From positions 2,294,001 to 2,358,000 of the forward strand of contig OY723243.1 in the NCBI GenBank assembly GCA_963210315.1: 64,000 nt of DNA. The letters run 5' to 3'. The position numbers were made by a program, and so were the translations under genes. This document shows positions 56,861 through 64,000 of the stretch, in pieces (position 1 is the first letter of the stretch; each line of letters starts with the position of its first letter). The notes under the pieces were generated by a model. It was not told the origin of the DNA and searched no databases. It worked only from the letters and a program-made list of their open reading frames with translations. The DNA comes from Rhynchopus euleeides. Lineage: Eukaryota > Euglenozoa > Diplonemea > Diplonemida > Diplonemidae.

Positions 56861-58751
56861 TTTTTTGTGTGCCGCTGGCAGGAGAACCTGGCAGATGGCA
56901 GACAAGAGAGCGAGATCTACATATCGAGATGAAGCAAGTTCATCCGGACACACCCCAACCCCCTTTTTTTGGGGACGCATCGCATTCCAAGCCAACCAAA
57001 TTCTTGGCATAAGAGGGCCTCTGTGGTCTACATGTCTCATGATGTACTGTCTTTGTAGTACATCCAGAACAGCCCTGGTCGTCTCGACGTTAGGGTGGAG
57101 TCGATGGGGTCCATTCAAAAATCAATCAACACTGACGGAAGAACCGTTGTTGTATGCGCGAAGTCAGATCATTTTACCCACCATGTCAGTTCTCCATGCA
57201 TACGTCACGGTGCGGGTTTAGAATTATCTCGTGCTGTGTCAGCGGGAGCTTCGTGTGGATCGATGTGCCCTTTCCAAGTCAAATGATGCAAATCTGTTCC
57301 GTTTGGTTAGAACACAGAAAGTTTGAAACGAAAATGTTGTCGTGTGATGCGTAAAAAAAACGAACCACCTGCGGTTAGTAGCCGATGGTGGTTTTGTCGG
57401 TTGTCCTATTGGACGTTGTCTTCACGTTTCATACTCTGCTCCGCGCCTATGTGGTGCATACAGTTTCTTCGATGAACAGAATCAAAATAGCCGAAAATGC
57501 CTGAAGAATCGGCAAGGCCGCCGGCAACACACGGGGTTCTTGCATGATCGCTTATGGAAACCGACAGGCAAACGAGAACAAGGTTCTTCGTTGGTCGCAC
57601 GGAACGCATGTGCCTGCGCAGTTCGACAGGGTTTGGCAGGCGCACCGTGTGACGGCAACCAGGCAGTTTCCCCATCGTTGCATTTCCACCTGTTGCGGAC
57701 TCTGCTTTTACCCGCATGCAGCAGATGTCTCGAAGAGCATTCCTGGATTGGCAATGCCAAGTATACACGTATTTTTCTGAATCCCATAAGGTTCTTGCAT
57801 TCTCTTCCACATGCATAGGGCGGTATTGCATCGCTGCTGTTAAGACGGTATCGCATGCGGACCAAGTGTCAACACCTCATTCACGCTATAGATACCGCAA
57901 CAACGCCGTATACATGCAGCCCTTTTTGTTCTCAAAGAAAAACCGTATCCCAGGCGAGGGTTGATTTCTGCACAACAAAGCAAAACTAAAACCGGATTAC
58001 GCTTGCGAGTGTTCGCTGTCGTGTACGTTTGCAGAGGGGTTTCGATAACGTCGGGCTCTTCCCGTGCAGTGTCGTGCCTCAGCCTAAGCAGAAGCACACT
58101 AAACTACAGGGCAAACGAAACTCAGCGGGGGTTTTCCTGCAGGTTGTAGGTCGAGAAGCACCGGGGATGCATGGGCCTGTGCAACCCCCCCTCCCCCCTG
58201 CTCGATGGTATGATTTTTATCCTTTGCGTGTGATATCCACTCACACGGACTGGCAGCAACTGCCGCCACCCCCCGCCCCGTGACATTGTGAGACTGGACT
58301 GGACATAATCTTGGATTTTTTTCCCTCTCCCGATTTTTTTTTGCATACACGTTAAGTGTTCTAAGAAACCAGACATAACCAGAAGACCAACATCATGTTC
58401 GTGCTAGCACTTTTCCCTTTTGTCATCACACCCGTGCGCCAAAACAGGTTAGGCCTTATATTTGGCTGCGTTCAACGAAAAAAGACACTTCTTTCCGGAG
58501 TTTAGCTAGCACGATTCAGTTGGGCGATTCATTTGTCTGGTTTCTTCTTCTGAGTGCAATTAGGACGTTCTGACGCACCTAGTCGCGACAATATTCTGAC
58601 GAAAGCAGGGTATCCAGACCACAGCCATTTGGCCCTGCTCCGAAGGACTCTGCCAATGCAACATTGATGCAGAATTGCCTCTACTTGCTTCTACTCAGTG
58701 CTTCTACGGGCGCCTAGTTTCCCCGAGGGAATGACACACCTGGTAGCCATA

Positions 58752-58915
58752 GAGAATGTCACCCCCTCGGCCTATGCTGTGGGAGGTGACATTCTCCAAC
58801 GGCCACCCTATACAGTGGGGTGGCATTCTTCAACGGTCGCCCTATAGGGGCGAGCAAGAATGTCACCTCCTCGGCCCTGGGCCCTCGAGGGGTGACATAC
58901 TCTCGGCGGACGCTA
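58752..58915. repeat. Inverted and tandem AGAATGTCACC words
   Basis: AGAATGTCACC (58754) pairs with GGTGACATTCT (58786). Variants recur at 58858 and 58892 around CCTCGGCC words. A small foldback cluster. Confidence 0.6.
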
Positions 58916-59704
58916 GGTATTGATTTTTCAGAATTGTTACGAATTCTTCGCACAGCAGCGTACTATATGGGGTCATGCAAATGCCCTCTGAATCCGGAAG
59001 CTCTCCCAACGTGTGCAACGTGTGTAACGATTGTGCAGCGGATTTATGAGTTGTGGACGAGTCAGTGAGGGGGGGGGGGGGGATGAAGTGGGTGCCTCTG
59101 TGTTGGAGGGAGTTGGGGGGCACATTAAAACACAAGGGGTCTGGGTGGGATTTTTTTTGTCGAACCATTCACATTGCAGCCCGCCCAGCCCTTTGCAAAA
59201 CCAACGCTCTTTTATTTTACCGCACAATGTGCACCGCCCCCTCCGCACGCACAGGGCCCTCCTTCTCCTTTCTCTTTCTCGCCCAGCCCTCTGTTCTCTT
59301 TAGCTACCGATGGCGGGTATCCGACATGTCCCCCGGCTTTGTGATGCGCTCTGCTGTGGGATCCCGGCTCCCCCCACGGTACCACTCTCATTTTGTTATC
59401 ACCATGTCACCAACAGAATGTGCAAAGAGCTTTTCATGGGCAATCACCCCTCTGCAAAAAAAACACAGCACATGTCAAGAAGGGCACTGGCAGGAATATC
59501 GATGCGATGATATTCCTGGACTTCCCCTGATGCGTTTTCATTTCCCAAACGATGAACGCAGACGGGTATTGATTTCCCCCATACGGCCTCTCTCACACGT
59601 GGGATATTTTTCCTTTCAGGCAGGGCCTCGTGTGCAAGAGACATCTTGCATCTTGCACCTGACATTGTGTCCGTCAGCTGGCACTCTGATACGTGCGCGG
59701 CTTG

Positions 59705-59727
59705 ACACACACACACACACACACAAA
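59705..59727. repeat. AC microsatellite used as retroposon target
   Basis: About ten AC units ending CACACACAAA, the left target duplication of the insertion that follows. Confidence 0.85.
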
Positions 59728-60076
59728 GCCCTCAAGACTCTTGAAGCGGCCTGACTATTTAGTGTCTTCGTCGCAGCAAGGGGGCGATATATACCACCCT
59801 TTTTATTGATTTCACGTGTCAGTGTTTGACTTTTTCGCAACTTCATTTCTTCCTTTTTCTCTCTCTCCAACCCCACCCGTGACACCACCAGGGTTTAGCT
59901 AGCCCTGGTCCGATTATCCCCGGTTCTTCGCTGAAGAGACGCGGCCGGGGGGAGGGGTACGAAGAGTACGCGTCGAAACCGGTGTCACGTCGTGTTGGGG
60001 AATCCTTCGGGAGTGCGATACTGAAGGGGAGGTGCTACTGCCCGTGCAGGGCGACACCGCCTTAAAGCTTCATAAC
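59728..60076 (+). mobile_element. 5'-truncated retroposon leader copy, 10-bp TSD
   Basis: About 349 bp match the second part of the 600-bp leader (60528-60875) from GCCCTCAAGACTCTTGAAGC onwards. It is flanked by CACACACAAA at 59718-59727 and 60077-60086. Truncation at the left with a short duplication is the mark of target-primed reverse transcription. Confidence 0.85.
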
Positions 60077-60279
60077 CACACACAAACCCTCTATTCCCCC
60101 AGGCCTGATGAGCAAACCCCCCTGCCCCATGTTGTGACTTCCTTTCTACCTTGCACAAAACATCCCATTTGCCCCTTTTCTTCCTTCGAAAGTGTTGTGA
60201 CTACCCCCCCTTCCCCACCCCTCGGGAGTGCCACTCCTCTGGTGGTTAAAAGTGACCCGCCGTTGTGCCTTCGGCATCT

Positions 60280-60935
60280 GTTGCGTGTGCCGTCGTATGC
60301 TTCCTATGCACTAGTTATAGCTATCCGGGGGCGGTCTGCTGTCGCACCAGTGGGCTGCCCCACCTCTGCACCCTCGGTTTTTAAGATGTTCACCACAGCG
60401 GAGAATGATCCCCTTCTCTGTGGCGATCGAGCCAAGCTGGACGAGGTTCGCCTTCGGGCGAAGGTCATGTGGGCGGACAAAAGGTGCCTGCTCCTGAGAC
60501 TCATCAGCAACCTGTTTCTTCCTTCAAGCCCTCAAGACTCTTGAAGCGGCCTGACTATTTAGTGTCTTCGTCGCAGCAAGGGGGCGATATATACCACCCT
60601 TTTTATTGATTTCACGTGTCAGTGTTTGACTTTTTCGCAACTTCATTTCTTCCTTTTCTCCCTCTCCAACCCCACCCGTGACACCACCAGGGTTTAGCTA
60701 GCCCTGGTCCGATTATCCCCGGTTCTTCGCTGAAGAGACGCGGCCGGGGGGAGGGGTACGAAGAGTACGCGTCGAAACCGGTGTCACGTCGTGTTGGGGA
60801 ATCCTTCGGGAGTGCGATACTGAAGGGGAGGTGCTACTGCCCGTGCAGGGCGACACCGCCTTAAAACTTCATAACCACACACACACACACCCAGGGGCCA
60901 CACACAAACACAACACCACATTCTCTCTCGCCGAT
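60280..60935 (+). mobile_element. Leader (5' UTR) of a non-LTR-type retrotransposon
   Basis: The 596 bp 60280-60875 are the same unit as 38140-38735, but here they run on through a CA-rich stretch to the ATG at 60936. No duplication flanks the 3' end of the leader, as expected if it is the start of a longer element whose end lies beyond the window. Strong hairpins are visible: ACCAGGG/CCCTGGT (60683-60707), CCCCGG/CCGGGG, and GACGCG/CGCGTC. Confidence 0.75.
60719..60781 (+). ncRNA. Hammerhead-ribozyme-like motif in the retroposon leader
   Basis: In order: CCGGT (stem III, 60719-60723); T (would-be cleavage base); CTTCG (only one C-G pair in place of stem I); CTGAAGA (core CUGANGA, 60730-60736); GACGCG (60737-60742) pairing with CGCGTC (60768-60773) as stem II; GAAA (60774-60777); and ACCGG (60777-60781) closing stem III. 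The two core boxes, stem II and stem III fit a type III hammerhead, but stem I is far too short for a normal one, so activity is doubtful. An alternative stem TCTTC/GAAGA competes. The same sequence occurs at 38579-38641 and 59920-59982. Confidence 0.35.
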
Positions 60936-63563
60936 ATGCCCTCGATCTGTGTTTCCGCCCGCCGCATCCCGGCCTCCTCGCGGCTGGCCCTGGGCGACGC
61001 CTCTCCGGCGTCGGCCAACTGGGATGCCCCCTCCGCCTGCCCATGTGGGCTCCCTGGGTGGCAGTGTCTCTGCCCCTTCCGTGCGGGGTGCGGGGGTGCC
61101 GAACCCCCCGCGACCGTCTACGTAGCGGCGCATGAGCGCCAGTACGCTATGACTGCGTACGTTGGGGATGAGGAGGTGTGGTCGACGTCTGCGGCCAACC
61201 CGCATGCCTCGCTGGCTGAGGTCCGTGTAGATGCGCTGCGGATTGCCCTGGAGTGGGCCGTCGGCCGCCCCCGTACCCAGGTCGCTCTCTGGGCCGACAC
61301 CTCCTGCAAGACGCAGGTCGCGCAGGTGCTTGGCACCGCTGGGTGTTCAGCGGAACACCTGCGCCCCCTCGTCGCGCAGGCGAAGGAAGCCCTCCGGGAG
61401 CTGCAGCGGAGGAAGGGAGCCCCCGTGCTCCGTACATCCCACATCCGGGACTCGGTCCGCCTGCGTGAGGTCCACAACCTCGCCCAGGCCGCCACCGACA
61501 GCCTGGCCGAACCGTCGGCTCAGCACGTTGTGCACGGGCTCGTGCAGCAGGTGGAACGCCTGGGCTTCCGGGTCAGGGAGTGTGGGGGGGCAGGCGATTG
61601 CCTGTATAGGTCCCTCGCATACCTGATGCAGGGCAACGCGGGGAATCACTCCTCCGTGCGAAAGGCGGCCCACCAAGAGATGGCCGCCTTTGCGGGTCGC
61701 TACCGCGACCACGTATCCGGCGACTGGGAAGCCTATCTGTCGCAGGTGGGGACTGCGGGGGCATGGGGAGATCACCTCTCGCTGCAGGCTTGCTGCAGGG
61801 TTTTCGGGGTTCGCGTCGGCGTGTTGGACGTGGGTCCGGAGGGGCAGCTCCGCCTGACGACCATCGTGCATGATGGCGGGGAGCACGCCCTCGACCACAC
61901 CTTCTTCCTGCTTGGGTACACCGGTACCCACTATTTTGCTGTAATTCGGGACCCCCAACTAGGTGGGGGCTACGAGGCGCTGATGGACGCCTGCACCTTC
62001 CCCGCGACGGAGCTCGCCACCGACGCCCCGCCCCCCTCCAACAAGCCGAAGCCTTCCCCGAAGGCGCCGGTACCACCGCCCAAGCTGGTCCCCGATTTTT
62101 GGGCTCTCCCCGTGGCGTCCCGGGAGGACGTTGTGAACGGGCCGGCAGTGATTGGTTGGGACGACAACCTTGCGACCGGGGTTCGCCGACTCCGGGAGAA
62201 CGCCCAGCTGGTGCTCGTCGGGCCCTCCCCCATCCCGGGGTGCCCCCACCAGCGCCATTGGAATGTATTGGTTCGCCTCTCTGACGGGTCGACCCGCATG
62301 GAACGCCTGTGGGTATCCTCGATCGGGGATCCGTCGGATGCCCGCAGGAAGCTGGAGCCGGAATCCGGAGGTGTCGGCAGGTCGGTGTGCGTGGTGCTGC
62401 GGACCCGGGTACAGGGTGGTGAACGGCGGCACCAGGCGTTGCTCAGGATGCGTGGGGTGGTGGATACCCGGGCCACCAAAACCCGTGACCTCGATGGCAG
62501 TGTCGAGGCGATGTTCGACGTGCCAGCTGGTGAGCTGGAGGCAAGGCTGCGCGGATCCGGGAATGGTGGCGTATTTGTGCGGACGAAGCACGAGACGCCC
62601 GGGGATGCGCCGCCCCTGGCGCTGTTGTGGTCGGCCACGGAGGCGGAGGCCCGTGCCCAGATGGGGGTCCTCGGGGGTGCCTCCCTGCAGCATGGCGTCT
62701 TCGGACTGGCAGTTGGGGACCGCGGCTACGCCGTGCGGGTCCACAGGGACGACCGTGCAAGCGCACTGATGGCCCTCTCCACGGCCGAGGTGAGGCGAAC
62801 CTTCCGGATTCGAAATGTTCCCTCGCATGTCGCCGCGTCAAGGTTGCGGGCAGTGCTGCTGGAGAAGCTGCACTGGCAGGTGGAGGTGAGCCCCGACACC
62901 CCCATCACGGCGGGCTACTTCCTCGTGACGTCGGGGTCACGCCCCTCCTCCTTCCACCCTGTAGTCTTCTCCCAGCTCCTAAGCATCGAAGAGGTAACGG
63001 GGAACCGCAACCTTCTCCCTCGAACCTTCCCAGCGAACCCGCCGGCCGCAGGCAGCTCCTATGCTTCTGCACTCCGCGGGGGGACCCGCCCGAGCGCTGG
63101 GCCCGCGCCTGCGCGTGGTGCTCCCCCTCCCAGAGCGCGCCCGGGGAACCCCTCGGCTGCACAACCGCCGCCTCCACCCCCACAGCAGGATATCCTTGCG
63201 TGGATGCAGCAGCAGGCTGAACAACAGCGTCTCTGGCAGCAGCAGATGGCGAAGCAGCAGGCGGAGTTCCAGCAGACGGTGCTGGCCTCCATACAAGCCT
63301 TGCAGCAGGCAGCCGCGCGGCAACCTGCGCAGCAGCCAGCGCCAACCCCTGGAGCGGCAGCCACTGCGGCACCTGTGGAGTCCGACATGGGTCAGGGTCA
63401 GGAGGAGGTCCTTCAGCAGAATCTGGAAACAGCTGCGGGATTGATCAGCGAACTGAAGGCGGACCGAGACGGATTGGCACAGCAGGTGCAAACCCTCACA
63501 GCGCAGTTACAGCAGGTCACTGCAGCTCTTGGGCAGCAGAGTCCCAGCTACGGTGGAATGTGA
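60936..63563 (+). CDS. Retrotransposon ORF1: RNase H-like, OTU-like, RRM-like and coiled-coil segments
   Basis: 875 residues from the first ATG (M-P-S-I-C-V) to TGA; the frame is open upstream into the leader without an ATG. Residues about 34-54 are Cys-rich (C-P-C-G, C-L-C-P, C-G-G). About 58-195 has an RNase H-like layout (S-L-A-E-V-R-V-D-A-L, then V-A-L-W-A-D-T-S, then E-V-H-N-L-A-Q-A), with several catalytic positions changed. About 205-335 is OTU-like: G-A-G-D-C-L-Y-R-S-L holds the nucleophile Cys, W-G-D-H-L-S-L-Q-A sits mid-domain and T-H-Y-F-A-V-I supplies the His; the usual Asp before Gly is Ala. About 645-700 resembles an RRM (F-R-I-R-N-V-P-S). A Pro/Gln-rich tail with coiled coil ends in S-Y-G-G-M. 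A packaging/nucleoprotein role is inferred. Confidence 0.8.
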   Translation: MPSICVSARRIPASSRLALGDASPASANWDAPSACPCGLPGWQCLCPFRAGCGGAEPPATVYVAAHERQYAMTAYVGDEEVWSTSAANPHASLAEVRVDALRIALEWAVGRPRTQVALWADTSCKTQVAQVLGTAGCSAEHLRPLVAQAKEALRELQRRKGAPVLRTSHIRDSVRLREVHNLAQAATDSLAEPSAQHVVHGLVQQVERLGFRVRECGGAGDCLYRSLAYLMQGNAGNHSSVRKAAHQEMAAFAGRYRDHVSGDWEAYLSQVGTAGAWGDHLSLQACCRVFGVRVGVLDVGPEGQLRLTTIVHDGGEHALDHTFFLLGYTGTHYFAVIRDPQLGGGYEALMDACTFPATELATDAPPPSNKPKPSPKAPVPPPKLVPDFWALPVASREDVVNGPAVIGWDDNLATGVRRLRENAQLVLVGPSPIPGCPHQRHWNVLVRLSDGSTRMERLWVSSIGDPSDARRKLEPESGGVGRSVCVVLRTRVQGGERRHQALLRMRGVVDTRATKTRDLDGSVEAMFDVPAGELEARLRGSGNGGVFVRTKHETPGDAPPLALLWSATEAEARAQMGVLGGASLQHGVFGLAVGDRGYAVRVHRDDRASALMALSTAEVRRTFRIRNVPSHVAASRLRAVLLEKLHWQVEVSPDTPITAGYFLVTSGSRPSSFHPVVFSQLLSIEEVTGNRNLLPRTFPANPPAAGSSYASALRGGTRPSAGPAPARGAPPPRARPGNPSAAQPPPPPPQQDILAWMQQQAEQQRLWQQQMAKQQAEFQQTVLASIQALQQAAARQPAQQPAPTPGAAATAAPVESDMGQGQEEVLQQNLETAAGLISELKADRDGLAQQVQTLTAQLQQVTAALGQQSPSYGGM

Positions 63564-64000
63564 CGGGGTCCCTCGACACCGGGGGCCCCCTCTCTGCCCG
63601 CGCGGGCAGATGACCCCTACCGTGGTGGGGGCGACCCCGTGGGGACCCCGGCACAAGCTTTGGAGCGCACACAGCAACTCCGTGCGGTGGCGACCGCCGT
63701 CGGATGGGCCTACGTCGCTGTGCCGCGGGATGGGGCGTGTATGTTTGCAGCCATAGCCCACTTCACTCCCTATGAGAGTGCCCTCTCGCTCAGAGCTGCT
63801 GTGGTACGCAGCTTCCGTGCCTCCCCTCCGACGGAGATACCCCCTGCTGACCTTGCACAATACCTCAAAAACCTTGCCCGCCCCTCCACTTACGGGGATG
63901 GAGTGTCCCTTGTGCGCGCAGCTGTCTGTGCAAAAGCCAGAGTCTTCGTTCTCCGCGCCGACAGCCCGGACATATGGCAATTGGTTGTGAAGCCGACGGG
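63564..64000 (+). CDS. Start of retrotransposon ORF2 with a second OTU-like domain (partial, in frame with ORF1)
   Basis: Directly after the ORF1 TGA the same frame stays open for 145 codons to the window edge. It reads R-G-P-S-T-P-G-A, then an OTU-like domain: V-P-R-D-G-A-C-M-F-A-A-I (the D-G-x-C-x-F box complete with Asp and Cys), S-L-R-A-A-V-V-R-S-F, Y-G-D-G-V-S-L-V-R-A-A and A-R-V-F-V-L. The first ATG in frame is the Met inside the catalytic box, so it cannot start a functional domain; translation would need readthrough of the TGA, a non-AUG start, or a sequence repair of the TGA. The polymerase domains expected of such an ORF lie outside the window. Confidence 0.65.

Larger units (their letters stand above)
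51844..59727. other. Long region with no supported gene
   Basis: Contains the listed GC motif, hairpin, assembly gap, C-tract and LINE tail. Weak exon-like stretches occur at 52080-52152 and 54170-54306 (acceptor CTCTCAGTGCAG, donor CGAG/GTGAGA) and an open frame at 54820-55005, but none can be linked into a gene. Much of 56.8-58.7 kb is of ordinary composition with no repeats or ORFs I can interpret. Confidence 0.4.

Noticed and set aside
60280..60420. HDV-type ribozyme at the start of the retroposon leader, by analogy with other LINEs
   Set aside because: I could not find a P1 partner for the first seven bases or the nested pseudoknot; only the hammerhead-like motif further in was arguable.

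Overview
The window is nuclear DNA of a eukaryotic microbe, most likely a protist. Spliced genes with short GT-AG introns (donors mostly GTATGT/GTGNGT, acceptors in pyrimidine-CAG) and GC-rich, Ala/Arg-rich exons are embedded in a sea of homopolymer C/G tracts, satellites, foldback elements and retroposons. The species cannot be named from the sequence. Pyrimidine-AG acceptor-like sites directly upstream of most start codons would fit an organism that trans-splices a leader (for example a euglenozoan such as a diplonemid), but this is inference. A 200-base run of N (55235-55434) is an assembly gap.

Genes, all on the + strand: the polyglutamine C-terminus of an upstream gene (3-326); a six-exon mitochondrial carrier resembling fungal YHM2 citrate/oxoglutarate carriers (875-2545); a single-exon two-TM receptor with a degenerate class III nucleotide cyclase domain (8397-10847); a five-exon coiled-coil/PDZ protein (18316-20852); a low-complexity protein (21545-23532); an unrecognised two-exon protein (30906-31923); a 500-residue protein with a mitochondrial-type presequence (39999-41501); a small three-exon protein starting MGC, a likely lipid anchor site (41984-43115); and a partial gene at 51070-51843. 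These housekeeping-type genes look independent of one another; no operon-like logic is visible.

The gene-poor blocks (2.5-8.4, 11-18, 23.5-30.9, 32-40, 43-51, 52-60 kb) are built from repeats. The clearest family has termini GGGGG(C/T)CTTCGCT and 3-bp target duplications of variable sequence. It has at least six short copies plus one 2.4-kb composite (46585-49001). The composite sits inside an older hAT-like transposon (44076-49091) that has perfect 24-bp inverted termini and a decayed transposase. Other large structures are a 51-bp satellite (15.8-17.2 kb), an inverted three-copy cluster (29.2-30.2 kb) and long-TIR elements marked by TTACATATGTAA.

The most interesting system is at the right end: the 5' half of a non-LTR-type retrotransposon (60280 to beyond 64000). 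Its 600-bp leader also occurs as a stand-alone insertion with a 17-bp target duplication (38140-38735) and as a 5'-truncated insertion with a 10-bp duplication (59728-60076). The leader contains an unusual hammerhead-ribozyme-like motif. The first ORF (875 aa) combines a Cys-rich segment, an RNase H-like segment, an OTU protease-like domain, an RRM-like segment and a coiled coil. It ends in a UGA-CGG stop, and the same frame then continues without a usable ATG into a second OTU-like domain. This suggests stop-codon readthrough as the route to the polymerase ORF, which lies outside the window.
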